Positions 10,833-23,632 of a stretch of DNA of 64,000 nucleotides are shown here, piece by piece (the first letter of the stretch is position 1; the number at the start of each line of letters is the position of its first letter). The notes beneath the pieces were generated by a model that worked only from the letters and a program-made list of their open reading frames with translations, had not been told where the DNA came from and made no database searches. Source of the DNA: Otatea glauca (Eukaryota > Streptophyta > Magnoliopsida > Poales > Poaceae); assembly GCA_036346275.1 (NCBI GenBank), contig CM070711.1, forward strand, positions 47,059,435 to 47,123,434, written 5' to 3'. Made by a program: the position numbers and the translations under genes.

Positions 10833-13800
10833 TCATTGCTGTTTGCCGTTGGGCCTTGGGGATTGCCGGTATGGAGAAGCATTAGGACCATAGGAGAGAC
10901 TCCTCATTGGCTGCTGCCTGTTCCGCGCAAAGGTGCTTTGTGCCTTCATGCTTTGACTACCATTTGGGTTGGCAAGGCTTGCGGCACGCTCCTGTTGCAT
11001 GGACTGGAAGAAATAGGAGGAGCTGGCTATGTCTTTGAGGTTCAGGAGAGGTTTGAGGACTTCCACCACTTGGCTCATGAGAGGCCTAGCCTTGGGATCC
11101 CGGCTGAGGCAGGCATGGGCCAGCTGAGCCGTCTTCTGAGCGCCTTTTATGGAGAAGTTACCCTCTAGATGGGGATCGACAAGCCTATAGAATCGCCGTC
11201 TTTCTCCAAGATAAGGACGTGCCCATTGAACAAGGTTGTGTTCCCCATTTGGCCTGTTCTTGTCCATTGACCTTCTGCCTGTCATCATCTCTAGTAGCAC
11301 CACTCCGAAGCTGTATACATCACTCTTTGATGTCAGGTGACCTGGACAAGAAATGAACATATAAACAGTAGGAAATACAAAGAATTCAATAGGCTTCTCG
11401 AACAAGGGAATAAATGGCAGCTTATGTCCAATTCTATCGCCAATGGGAATATTCATTCAGCTCAGATGACTCAACAGAATCCAATTTGAAGTTCATGATC
11501 CAAATGGGCAACTCTACGATGAGCCTGTGCAATTATGGTCATCTTTCAGACTACCTCAGAGAGAAAAAACAAATCGGATAAACATCTAGTGCACAACCCA
11601 CAGCAGCACATGGAGCCTTAAATCGAATATTTGTAATCAAGTAAAATTAAGATTGCGTGCTATGATAGCATCCAGATAAATTCTAAGGTGACCAAAAAAG
11701 TTACACACCCTAATAAAACGGTCCAAGCACATGTCCTTGTACACAAATTTCACCTTTATGTCAGGTCACTATAAGTTTATAGTCAAAGGCTATTGCTATG
11801 TTACAAGCCTAACAAACCTACATTTCAAACGAACCATAATGCACCATTGGTACGTTAAGTTGGTAGCAACTTCAATCTATCTAGAATGAATTGAAGTTTA
11901 GAGAAGATTAGCATATAGATGTGGCAGATATCTTTTAGAGAAAACCTAATAAGGACTAGACCATAAAAGATTTACTGGAAGTTTGAAGATAGGTTGAGCA
12001 GCATGATGTAAACTTCAAATTTACTCAAGCAGGACTGCATAGCAACTAATGATCAACTCACCTGTCATCACATACTCAGGAGCTGCATATCCATATGTTC
12101 CCATGACTCGAGTAGATACATGTGTCTTATCACCCTCAGGACCATCTTTAGCAAGCCCAAAATCAGAGAGTTTTGCATTGTAGTCCTGGAAATAAATGTC
12201 TTAGAAATGGGCAAGTGTAATACTCTGAACGAATTAGTGTGTGTTTTGATCGTTTATTAGTTGCATACCGCATCTAAAAGAATATTGGAAGTTTTGAAAT
12301 CCCGATAGATCACTGGTCTTTCAGCTTCTTCATGAAGAAAAGCAAGACCTTTTGCAGCACCCAGTGCAATTTTCATTCTGATTGCCCATGGAAGAGGCAA
12401 CGACCCTATTTAATATAATTATCCAAGACATTCAATAGAAGAATATAAGACAGTTCAGAATAATCATAAAACACAACAAATTTCAATATGGTCAAAACTA
12501 GCATGTTCTTATCAATGGAAGCAAGTACAATGTTAAGACTTACGGCGAGGGAACAATCAGTAAGGAATAAAGGCCAATGACTTGCACTCAGGTCATTCAG
12601 TTAATAATGAAGAAATGCCAAGATTATATAGTGGGTAAGTGGGAGGATGTAAGATAGGCAGCTAACACCACCTGAAGTCCTTAATGACAGTTAGAAATTA
12701 TAATAAACCATTTGGTGAGAAACCACATAAGGCCTTAGCCACTTCCTACCAATCTGTCAGACGTTCAAGAACACAATACAACAAGGTTGGTAACTAAATC
12801 CATAGGAGAAAGTATGAAAAAGAATATTACATATAAACCACTAGTCATTTAAAATACTAACATCCATTTAAAAAATCCTAACAGTCAGCAACAGATATTA
12901 AATAAAATTGAATAAAAAGACACTTACTCCTAAAAAGATGGTTCTCCAAGCTTCCACGGGGCATAAACTCATAGACTAGCAACCTTTGGTCATCTTCAAT
13001 GCAGTAACCAACCAATTTCACTAGGTGTGGATGTTGAAGGTTTCCAAGAAAATCAACTTCTGCCTGAGAACATAATGATAGTTTACTTAATGAAACATTA
13101 AAAGATAATTGAAAAACCTTTCGTGCTGTATAACAAAGAAGTCAAAACATACCACCCACTCTTTGTGCCCCTGCAGACCATCATGGTTGAGCGTCTTCAC
13201 AGCAACTGTTAATCCTGTCCCAGGTTTTACGGGGGCAGTTCCATTCTCCTCAATCCACCCTTTAAAGACACAGCCAAAACCTCCCTCACCAAGAAGACTC
13301 TCAGGTCGGAAGTTCCTGGTGGCACACTTAAGTTCATTGAATGTGAATCTACGGAGTTGGAAAGTCAATTTAAGGTCCTCTCCAACTATCGAAGAAGGCG
13401 AGATACTTCCAGTGTTACTGGTTGTCGTGGAACCAGAGGCTGTTGGTTGAACTTGTTGATCCTGACAAACATCATTTGCTGGTTTGCTTTCTGCACATGT
13501 AGATAGAGTATCAGTTAGGTAATAACCAAAACCGTTGAATCCTATTGACGTCAAAAACGTGAAGTAGGGTTTCTGACAACAGCACACCAGACGAACACCT
13601 GGTTCAGAGCGTGCCAGTCGATTTGACCTGTAATCGACAAGGTAAAAATATAAAATTCACCCAAAGCCGATCGTAGAGATCAATCGGCTTAGAGTTAATC
13701 AGCTTGAAGCCGATCAAGATCGAGGTAACAAGGTAAGCCTAACTAGCCGATTAATGAAGATCAATCGGCTTAGATTCAATCAGCTCAAAGCCGACTAAAT

Positions 13801-16800
13801 CGAGAAAAAAGGGTAAATCTAACTAGCCGATTAGGGCTAATCAGAGCAGAGGATAAAGGCGGATCGATTACGAAGAAGGCGATCGCAACAAGATCGAAAT
13901 AAATCAAACACGGGTGTGGCGAGGATGATCAACAATCGGCGATCGCAACTTTATTGATCGAACCGAGTTACAAGAATTTAAATTACGAAACTACTCTAGT
14001 CGACGGAAAAGTAGATGAAAAGTAGACGCGAATTGGTTGATTGGCTCAGGCGACTTTTACGATCACCTCTAGACCTTTTTTATAGCCATTGGCCGATAGA
14101 GTCCTGGTACAACACGCTAGGAATAGAATCCATATCGGCCTCTATTTGGAGGGTGCTTTCCTTAACAACCTGTTTTGTTTCCAAATATCTTGATCTGTTA
14201 TCCAATCGTATCTTGTTGATCTTGGACTGCCGATTTTGACCCTATCTGCCAAATTTTGGTGCAAACAAATCCTTTCAAAAAAAAATATGGTGCCCTATCC
14301 ACTTAATTATAGCCAAATATGCATACCGCCACACCCACACATCAATCAATTCTACGCATCTACAAACACACTAACCGAAAACGGACAAGTATAGAATGTA
14401 ACCATATTTAGGCACCCCTCCCGCTCCCACCAACCACCACCCATCTTGCAGCAACCAAACCATCACCCTAAATTTTACCCAAGCTACTCCTACTTCAATC
14501 ACAACAGAATCCCCTATCACCAGTAATCCACAATTATCATTACCATAAGTGCAAGCACACACCCACGCACATCAATAGAAGGATTCCAACCCTACAATTC
14601 ATAGACAACAGCACAGCACGCAGCTCACATCAACTCATCTACCACCGTACGTGAATAAAACAAAAGCATAACATCCCATGCCACCCCACCCCACAGCAAC
14701 CACTCCATCCAATTCACACTATTAAGTCTAGACACTAACCAGAGATCTCAGAGCAACACCAACATTCATCCAATTTCATCATACAATGCTCCCATCACCA
14801 TCAACCTAATCCCCCAAAAAAAAGGGAAAAAGAAAACATTCTTCCGCCATCTCAAGCGCTCAAAGCACAATTGGTTGATTGGCTCTGGGCAGCTTTTCTG
14901 ATCACCTCTAGACCTCTTTTATATCCATTGGCCGATAGAGTCCTGGTACAACACGCTAGGAATAGAATCCATATCGGCCTCTATTTGGAGGGTGCTTTCC
15001 TTAACAACCTGTTTTGTTTCCAAATATCTTGATCTGTTATCCAATCGTATCTTGTTGATCTTGGACTGCCGATTTTGACCCTATCTGCCAAATTTTGGTA
15101 CAAACATATGCCCCCCATTTTTGGGAGATAATATGTTATCTTCCAAAAATTTTCATCATCGACTTGAACATATATTTTCTTACCATAGCCAAATTTTTAA
15201 CTGCATCGAGTTAATTTGGCTTTCAGTCGATGTCGCCAACTCGTATATTCGTATTTGAGTTTTAGCCAATCAAGACCTAACCAATACCTTGGACAAACCG
15301 ATGCACACTACACGATCCCGTTGATCCCTTACCAAATCGGCTATCACGGTGACGGGTGGTATGATTTTCCAGACTAGATCGGCCGTCGAACAAAAATCAT
15401 TGGCGAATCCGGTTTTTCTTCCACTCTTTTCTCACAATCTTAATCGGATGAAGCTCATTAAAAGTTTTATCCCTTCGTTTTTCTTGTTGACTTCCTCATC
15501 TCTTGGGTCCTTAGCCGCTCAAGTCTTCTTCTTTGTGATCGGCTTAAACACGGAGGACACCATCTCGGCTTTGGTTCGATCGACTTACATATTTTTCCTA
15601 ACAGATCCATACTAGCGCGATGTTATACCCTTCATCTTGGTCTTGTTTACGACTTATGGTCGGCTTAGAAATTCTATCTTTAGCCGACCATCGCGCCTAT
15701 CACCTTGGCATGGGTATCTTGCATCGGACATGTGTTTGGTGATGGCAAAGCTAATCCTTCTCCCACAAAATTGCCAAAAGGGCACCATCGGTGAGCTCTT
15801 TCGGGGCAGCTTGCGATATTTATTAATCGGCGATGTGGAGGACTTCGTCGTGGCCTTTCATTCCTCCTTTCATATTTTGCTAGTAGTTGGGAAAAAGTGG
15901 GCCGACTTACGTATCGGCTTACGTAGTGGCAATGCTCTCTCAGCCTGATAACCCTTTGGTGTGATTGTTTTAAAAATTTCCCCTTCACGGTCGGCTTTTA
16001 TTTGTATAGAGCCAACAGTAATCATGAGAATTTGATTGTACATCGGCTTGACGTGTCATTTTTTTAGCCGATGATATATGAATTTGATCCTTAGGCTCTG
16101 CATCTTGTGTCGGCTTTTCCTTCTTTTTAGAGCAATGAACCATGTTAATTGGAAGAAGATCAGCGTCCAGCTGCATCGTCGGCTCTTCTGCAAATTTTAG
16201 TTGGTCATCCTCTATAGCCGATTGTATCTTGTCTTTGTTATTCTTCAATTCATCTTTGAAGCCATTATCATCGGAGAAACGGCTTTCTTGGTGATACTCA
16301 TTGTAGGAGATGACTTAAATTGGTGAATTCACGCTCACTGAATTTTTCTCTTAATGGGGTATCAACCTGAAAGCTAAATCGCCAGCCGATTATCGAGCGG
16401 GTAACATTAAAACACCTATTTCTCACTTCCTGAATCTCTTAATATAATCATTTACCGATTCCGGTCATCATTGGATGAACTTAGATCTGAAATCCGAGCT
16501 CGAGATCACGAGAAAAGTACTCATGGAATCGGCTTTCCAAATCTTTCCAAAATGAACCGAATTTGGAGGTAAACTAGCAAACCAAGTGAAAGCAACTCCG
16601 ATAAAGACAAGGGAATAATTTAATTTTGACCGTCGGATTTGGTGCCTTGCCATATTTGAGCGATAAAGCGTCAGACGTGCTCTAAGGTCGTGACCGAATC
16701 ATTCCCAAAAATTTGGCAAAATCGGGAACTTTAAAATTATGTGGATATTGCATGCGATCTATATAATCCGGATCTGACTTTCTATAGCCGATGACTCTAC

Positions 16801-19425
16801 CCTTTGGTTGTAAGCGAATTGATCTCTCAACACGGTAAATCGGTCACCAATTAATGTTGTTAGCGACAAGACCTCGGGGCTCGCCAATGACTAATATTAC
16901 GCCCCGAGTGCAAACTCGGTGTCGCTTAGACCGGCCGACGGATTTTGTTGGTTTTGCTCATGCAGTCGTACCTCCTAGCCGATGGTTCTCGTCACGAGGA
17001 CAAAGGGCTCTGCGTGAGTTATCACCTTATGAGGACCGGATTCACAGGCGAGAATCGGCTCTTGGTATTATGCGTGCCTAATTTGTTCAATCGGTGTGAG
17101 ACCGATTGTGGGAAAATATTAAGCGGAGTTGATGGCGGCAAAGTAGCCGAAACGCGTTTAGCTTAGCGGCATCGATATCGCTGATAATGTGTTACCCGCT
17201 CGTAGAGGATCTCGTGGTAGCATGGCGGTAGGTTGAGTCGGCATCATAGTGGGGAGTGGAGTTGTGGCCGATGGTTTAGGATCGGTGAGGCACTCTGTGT
17301 ATTTTGTGCTATTGAAAAAGAGTAACTTGGCGGGACTTGCATTGGGTCAAGCGGACCTCAGATGATGCCAACTCCGAGCTATAGTTTTCACGCTATTCGT
17401 GATCATCGGCTTAAGTGTCGCAACGAGCCGATGATTGATTATCATAGCATGGTGCATGATTGATTTATCATGGCCGATAATTCGGCTTGGCGAACAAGTA
17501 TTGACTTATCAACCGTCGGTGACACTGCATCGCCGAGTGGATTGGCGTCGGCAAGCGGTCCTCTGCGTGGCGCCACGCAGGTTTTTGGTAACAACCCGGC
17601 ATCATCTCCTCCAGCGACTTTTCGATCTTCAATTTCCTTGCGCTGCTCATTGCGTTAAATCGTCCAACGTGGGGCGATTATAGCTTCAATGTTGAGATCG
17701 GATGGCGGAATTTCTTTACTTGATGAATCCATCGGTCCCACCGGCGTGCCAAGAGTGTGTTGGCGTCAAAAGCGTGAAGTAGGGTTTCGACAACAAAGAC
17801 ACGCAGCGAACACAGTTCGAGCGTGCGGTCGATTTGACTGTAATCGACAAGGTAAAAATATAAAATTCACCCAAAGCCGATCGTAGAGATCAATCGGCTT
17901 AGAGTTAATCGACTTGAAGCGATCAAGATCGAGGTAACAAGGTAAGCCTAACTAGCCGATTAATGAAGATCAATCGGCTTAGATTCAATCGACTCAAAGC
18001 CGACTAAATCGAGAAAAAGGGTAAATCTAACTAGCCGATTAGGGCTAATCGGAGCGAGAGGATAAAGGCGGATCGATTACGAAGAAGGCGATCGCAACAA
18101 GATCGAGAATAAATCAAACACGGGGTATGGCGAGGATGATCAACAATCGCGATCGCAACTTTATTGATCGGCGAGTTACAAGAATTTAAATTCTGAAACT
18201 ACTCTAGTCGACTTTAAAAGTAGATGAAAAGTAGACGCGAATTGGTTGATTGGCTCAGGCGACTTTTACGATCACCTCTAGACCTTTTTATAGCCATTGG
18301 CCGATAGAGTCTGGTACAACACGCTAGGAATAGAATCCATATCGGCCTCTATTTGGAGGTGCTTTCCTTAACAACTGTTTTGTTTCCAAATATCTTGATC
18401 ATTATCCAATCGTATCTTGTTGATCTTGGACTGCCGATTTTGACCCTATCTGCCAAATTTTGGTGCAAACAAATCCTTTCAAAAAAAAATATGGTGCCCT
18501 ATCCACTTAATTATAGCCAAATATGCATACCGCCACACCCACACATCAATCAATTCTACGCATCTACAAACACACTAACCGAAAACGGACAAGTATAGAA
18601 TGTAACCATATTTAGGCACCCCTCCCGCTCCCACCAACCACCACCCATCTTGCAGCAACCAAACCATCACCCTAAATTTTACCCAAGCTACTCCTACTTC
18701 AATCACAACAGAATCCCCTATCACCAGTAATCCACAATTATCATTACCATAAGTGCAAGCACACACCCACGCACATCAATAGAAGGATTCCAACCCTACA
18801 ATTCATAGACAACAGCACAGCACGCAGCTCACATCAACTCATCTACCACCGTACGTGAATAAAACAGAAGCATAACATCCCATGCCACCCCACCCCACAG
18901 CAACCACTCCATCCAATTCACACTATTAAGTCCAGACACTAACCAGAGATCTCAGAGCAACACCAACATTCATCCAATTTCATCATACAATGCTCCCATC
19001 ACCATCAACCTAATCCCCCAAAAAAAAGGGAAAAAGAAAACATTCTTCCGCCATCTCAAGCGCTCAAAGCACAATTCCCTCGCCCGCATGGAGACACATA
19101 CATACACACGAGCAAGCAAGCGTACACCGAGACAAGCAATCAAGTATGCACCCGCACGAAGGCGCGGGAGGGGGCGCAACGAAGTAGACAAGCAAGAACA
19201 AGAGACAAAGAGAGAGTGGGAGAGAGCGTTTTTACCGCCGCCGCGCGCACTGGCGCCGCTGGTGGAGGAGTCGACATTGGAGCGCGACGACATGCAGCCG
19301 CCACCCAGGCTCGGGAGCCGGATCCAACACCCCGTTGCCGGCGCCACTTCCTCCTCCTCCATCGCCACCTCCTCCCGCCTCCGACGCCTCCCCTCCTCCC
19401 CGCGCCGCTTCCCCTCCTTCCCCAT
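10833..19425 (-). CDS. Receptor-like cytoplasmic kinase, PBL34/35/36 type, six exons
   Basis: Exons on the minus strand are 19425-19236, 13490-13153, 13063-12928, 12405-12269, 12185-12062 and 11341-10833. All junctions are GT-AG, phases match and the sum is 1434 bases (477 aa plus stop). The start at 19425 follows an in-frame upstream stop and gives Met-Gly, a possible N-myristoylation site. The kinase domain shows GEGGFG (P-loop), VAVK, a YRDFKTSNILLD catalytic loop, DFGLAK and GTYGYAAPEY, then a Ser/Pro/Gln-rich tail. RLCK-VII kinases act at the plasma membrane, phosphorylating partners on Ser/Thr downstream of receptor kinases. Intron 1 is about 5.7 kb and contains Tat-lineage LTR sequence and a 605-bp duplication. 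No coding exon is interrupted, so the gene may still work if this intron is spliced. The family assignment is firm; which paralogue is not. Confidence 0.92.
13543..14267 (-). mobile_element. Solo LTR of a Tat-lineage gypsy element (copy A)
   Basis: About 725 bp, flanked on both sides by the 5-bp duplication AATCC (13538-13542 and 14268-14272). It matches copy C (17758-18471) throughout, its right part matches copy B (14873-15106), and it is more distantly related to the LTR at 56729-57364. In the minus orientation it starts TGTTTGCACC and ends GACGTCAATA; the usual final CA appears as TA. Internal sequence is absent, as expected after LTR-LTR recombination. It lies wholly within intron 1 of the kinase. 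Confidence 0.88.
14268..14872. repeat. 605-bp intron segment, copy 1 of a direct duplication
   Basis: Nearly identical to 18472-19076; only about two substitutions were seen by eye (near 14667 and 14730). It begins with the LTR target duplication AATCC and ends in CACAATT, where it is joined to the middle of an LTR. The small minus-strand frames inside it are duplicated with it and are not genes. Confidence 0.93.
15985..16860 (-). pseudogene. Decayed gag of the Tat-lineage element
   Basis: On the minus strand, YPHNFKVPDFAKFLG (near 16745) leads into VAFTWFASLPPNSV (near 16570), a block characteristic of Tat-lineage Gag capsid regions. Farther downstream KFAEEPTMQLDADLLPINM (about 16140-16200) resembles the Gag-protease linker of the same lineage. 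Several stops and frameshifts intervene. The sequence is short of CAG/CTG, so some breaks may not be biological. No pol follows. Confidence 0.75.
17758..18471 (-). mobile_element. 5' LTR of the deleted Tat element (copy C)
   Basis: About 714 bp from TGTTGGCGTC to GGTGCAAACA, followed by the target duplication AATCC (18472-18476). Against copy A it has many one-base losses and local swaps such as CAGC to CGAC or CCTGG to CTGG, whereas the adjoining 605-bp duplicated segment shows only about two differences. Confidence 0.88.
18472..19076. repeat. 605-bp intron segment, copy 2 (original position)
   Basis: Same sequence as 14268-14872, here continuing without a break into the rest of intron 1 and exon 1 of the kinase (CACAATT followed by CCCTCG). 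Because it is collinear with the gene, this is taken as the ancestral copy. Confidence 0.93.
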
Positions 19426-20560
19426 CTCCTCCAAACCCACCCGCCACCGCCACCCGGGCGCAGCTCAACCGACGCACACCTTCAGCAACAGCTCCCCCAC
19501 CGACCGGCTCGCTCCTCAGGAAGCCGCCGCGCGCGGCCTCCGGCGAGCGCGGAGGCGAGCATGGTGGGGCTTGGATAGGCGCGGCGAGTGGACCGGAAGA
19601 GGGGTGGGGGTGTCGGGGAGTGGGAATTTGGCGAAAAGACCGAGGGGAGCGAGGGACGATGAGATGCGGCCCGGTGGCGTCTTATTATGGAGGCCGTTTC
19701 TGGAACGGGATTTAGCAGAATGGCCCCTCCCAGATCTCGATATTTCTTTCTTTCGACAGGCTAGCTAACACCGGCTCTTCTCGATGTTTTTCCATGGTTC
19801 GAGGTGACAACAGTTTTCGATAACATGTCATGTTGGCTCGAATTACTTATGGTGTGGCTCAACCTCATTGTGGGGATTTCAGCTGAGAAAATGTGGGTCA
19901 TAATACAGCTATTACGTCGTACAGTTAGAATGTACATATATTTTTTAGCTCCACCTCCACTCATGGGTGCTCTGGTCTCTTTTTTCCTTTTTGTTACCAA
20001 CATGTATCTTTTCACGCCAGCGAAGGCAAGGGGTTTGAACATAGGGTGGTGCAATGGTAAAGCTTGACCAACTAATGGTATGTTTACATATTCTAAATAT
20101 TGTTGGGAGTTGGTGGTATCTACGAGAAGCACTTACCTTGAGGAAAATCTGAAAGTACGTTGTTATACAGATTAAAAAGTTTTGAATTTTTTATTTCCGT
20201 TTTGAGAGTGACATGGGTCGAAACTACCCAAGAAAAAGCTAGGTGTGTGTAAACACAACTGATAACGAGGCACCTAACAAAAATATAAAATTTTCAAACT
20301 TTGTAGGGGTGTATAACTAAGTACCTCAACATGCATTAACTTTGTGAGTTATTCATTTTCAAGATATGGACAATAATAAATATAGTACCATAATGTGCAT
20401 CCATGCAAATCACCTTGCAACAACTCTATCAGTTACTACTCAAAATGTTTTCCAAAGCATGCTTTTATTTTTTTCAGTGAAATAACTCCACAATTCAAAT
20501 TCATCATACGCATACGAGATATATTAAGGTTTTTATGGGAGATAAGATATTATCCAACAA
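19426..20560 (-). promoter_or_regulatory. Upstream region of the kinase gene
   Basis: The 5' flank of the minus-strand kinase. The first 300 bases are GC-rich with CCTCC/CCACC runs typical of grass 5' leaders, then composition turns AT-rich beyond about 19800. The plus-strand open frames crossing 19088-19768 lie opposite exon 1 and its leader and look like compositional shadows. No definite TATA box could be assigned. Confidence 0.35.
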
Positions 20561-20564
20561 GATA

Positions 20565-22560
20565 ATTGTAAGCATCTAGGCCCCAATCTAAGATATTTAA
20601 GTATTTTTAGTGATTAATGACTCTTGTTTGTCAAAAATAACTATGCTCCAAAGTTTTTATATGAGTTAGTGTTTGATCTTAGCATATTGAGTGTTCTTGG
20701 TATTCATGAATCCCCAAAAGGTATAATTGTTAGCAAAGCATGAAGATTAGATACCTTGTGACTAAAAATGATCCGAGAAGTCATGGAGCCATACTATTAA
20801 GGGGTTCAAGACTAGTAGTTTTAGCTTGGTGAGGTTTGTGTAGCTAGTTTTGATGCGCACTAGGTCTCTCTAGCTCATATCTAGTCAAATGATGCCAAGA
20901 AACCAAGTGAGGATGCCAAAACTGGAATGTGTGTAAAGTTCTAAACTTCATCAGAAAAATAAATTTTGGACTCGATAATCCGACAGTCAATTCAACAAAG
21001 AGCATGTTATGAAATATTCAATGGGAGCCGGATGATATGAGTGACTCGGAGAATGGGTCAGATCAAATTCATAGAGAACATGTGTTGAAGTTTCAATGGG
21101 AGCCAGATGATCTGAGTAACCTAGAGCATGGATCAGATTAATTCTACATAGATTTGTCTGAGTTAAGCTTCATGTGAATCAGACGATCTGAGTGTGCGTA
21201 ACAGCTATATTTTTTTACCGTTAAAAAGCATGTAAGTCAGATAAACTGAGTGAGTCAGATGATTTGACTCAAAGAGGTATTTTGAAACAATTATCTACTG
21301 GCTAGTTTACAAGGAGATGACCTATATATAGATCATATGGGGTTTAATTGTAGAGGTTTGCGACTCTATCTCAGTATTCATCCTATTGAGAACCTTAAGG
21401 GCACTTTAGAGTATGGATTGAAGATCCTTGAGGGCATGTGAAAGACCATGTGGAGGTCTACCTATACGTGTGATGAGTAATTGACTGTTTTTGAGCTTGT
21501 GGTGGTCATATTTGAGTTTGAATTGAGCTTGACTTAGTTTTGAGCAATTTGAGTTGAGTGATCATTGCACCAGTGAGTGGTTGTGACTTTGAGTGGTTGC
21601 AGCTGTGAGTGAGTGGTCGTAGCCCTAGTTGGTCAGGCCTTGGCTGGTCGGAGCGTTGACTAATCAGAGCTTTAAGTGGTCGGGCCTAAGGTGGTCACAA
21701 CCTAAGTGATCTAAGGTGGGATTTTTAGATACTTGACTGGTCAGCGATCTTCCTCATATTAATGGTGCATGATGATGTGTGTATCGTGTTGAATCATGTG
21801 ATGATTTAATTGCATATCATTTTGAGCAATACTATGTGATGTGTTTTCCTTGTCTATGATGGTTGCAGGACTTTAGAGCTAGGTCATAGTGAGGCAGAGG
21901 AGATCGGGACTAGGCTGGGAGAGCTAAGGTCCAGACGGTCAAGGTGTCACCGAAGGATAACTGAGGCTAGGAGTGGCTGCAAGCTGAGAGGACAAGTGGA
22001 TGGATGAGATGCTGACTTAAGCCTTACTTAAGCAAAGGAGGATCATTGGATCAAGGGTTTGCGGGTGGAGTAGTGGTTAAGTTAGTGTGTGTGTGTGGAT
22101 AAAACCCGTTATGTTATTGGGTTACATGTTAGCCCATGTATAAGTAAGGGAGTGGATCTCGGCCCTTGATGAGGTTTCTAGAGGGCCAAGTTGTCATTTA
22201 AAAGTGGAGGTTGCTCTCAGTGTGCTATAAGTAGAGGGGTGGAGGGATGCCTCACCCGTAAGTCCTTAGAGAGGATTTTTGGTTTTCCTTGTGCTCATGT
22301 GAGCTTTGCCCACCTAGTAGTGTAGTTTTGTAAACTTCCTCTCAAAGCAATGCAAGATTAAATTTCTTCTATATTCTAAAATTTCTTTTACTTCTTGCAT
22401 TTTCGTTTTTTTTGCACTTTGGATTTGTCTCCCCTCCTTCGAAGTGCTTTTGGATCTTGTGCCAAGGATGAAAGATTGCTAGATGAATCTTCTATAGATC
22501 ATATCCCAATCATCTAGGCAATCTACAACATCTTCCTTTTAGTTTTGCAAGAAACCGATG
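20565..22560. repeat. Probable non-coding LTR-type repeat sequence
   Basis: Begins near TGTAAGCATCTAGGCCCC, an LTR-like start, and has no open frame. It contains two imperfect units of about 80 bases (about 20993-21070 and 21070-21140) sharing CAATGGGAGCC(G/A)GATGAT and GGATCAGAT-like blocks, and a GGTCG/GTGGT-rich stretch at 21560-21740. Termini and target duplication were not found, so the class is unresolved. Confidence 0.35.
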
Positions 22561-23632
22561 TTTGTGCTTGATAGAAGAAAGATCCTTGCAAATCGCGTTT
22601 TTATTTGTTTGAAGGGTTGTTCATTGGTGTTCTTACTTGCTGTGATATGTAGGAGGTCATCTAAGATCATCTTGACCATTAATTCCCCACGAGCAAGATA
22701 AGGGTGAAGTTTTTGTGGTTGACCCGATTTTGGTGCAACATTCATTAAACTAGAAAAAGGTTAGAACTTTGATGTCAATCCTTGCGATTGAAGGTTGGAA
22801 TAGGTTCCTAACATCCATAGGAAGGTGCACACAAAGTTTTATAGGTTTTGGATGAGCCGATCAAAAGTTATATCGATTCTTGTTTTTTAAATCGTTCTGA
22901 TTACTATTCACCTGACCACTGTTCATTCGACCAGCTTGTTGTTTACTGTTCATCCAACCACCTGTTTGGATTGTACAGTCTTTCGATCTGTTCTCTTGGT
23001 GGTTTGATGTTTAGGGGAAAATTTTATTTGGCTCCTTTTCAACCCCCTCCTCTAGTCGCCTTTTTAGTCCTACAGTATGAGAGAGTATATAGGCCTGGTT
23101 TGTGCATCACTTCTAATTGCTTGACCTTGCTGGGTTCAAGTGAGCATTTTGGATTTATTACTCTTGGAGGTCGGTGATTACTAGATAGCTTAGAGGCGTT
23201 TAACTTAGTGACCTTCCTTGGAGGAGTTTATTGGAGGCACCTGGAGTCTTGTGAATATTTAGAGTTCACTTATCTAGAGTGAAGAAGGACTACGATAAGT
23301 GGATGTCTTGATTCCTTGCGTGGTTTCAAGTCGGAGCTAGACTCCTGCGAGAGTGCTCCAACGAGGAGTATATGAGATTGCAAATCTCCAAGACATCGGT
23401 AAAAAAATGGTTATGTTTTTTACGTTTTCGCAATTACTTTGTTGTTTTTCTATTGCTGTTTGGGAATGATAGGGATAAAACATCATGTCCATGCAAAAAA
23501 GGTTCTAAAAATGTAAAATTCAGAAACAATAGCACAATTTAGCAAATCACACAGAGTATGTGACAACACAAAATTTATAGTATTAAGGGAACATGATATC
23601 TTGATGCCTATAGAATTGAAAACGTATATGCC
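22561..23632. other. Non-coding sequence, nothing recognised
   Basis: Short frames only, without domains or splice continuity. Confidence 0.4.

Larger units (their letters stand above)
14873..18471 (-). mobile_element. Tat-lineage gypsy element, 3' LTR truncated, pol missing
   Basis: Minus-strand order: 5' LTR (18471-17758), a primer-binding-like TTGGCACGCCGGTGGGACC just downstream (about 17753-17735), a decayed gag, non-coding sequence, a polypurine tract seen on plus as TGCCCCCCATTTTT (about 15109-15122), and the last 234 bp of the 3' LTR (copy B, 15106-14873). The internal region is only about 2.65 kb. I find gag but no reverse transcriptase, RNase H or integrase, so this is an internally deleted, non-autonomous copy. 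Its truncation at 14873 is the junction of a tandem duplication rather than an insertion boundary. Confidence 0.82.

Noticed and set aside
14371..14562. Identical 63-codon minus-strand frames here and at 18575-18766
   Set aside because: Both lie in the duplicated 605-bp intron segment; identity reflects DNA duplication, not protein conservation.
19088..19768. Plus-strand 226-codon frame, Pro/Ser/Arg-rich
   Set aside because: It lies opposite kinase exon 1 and its GC-rich leader; composition alone keeps it open.
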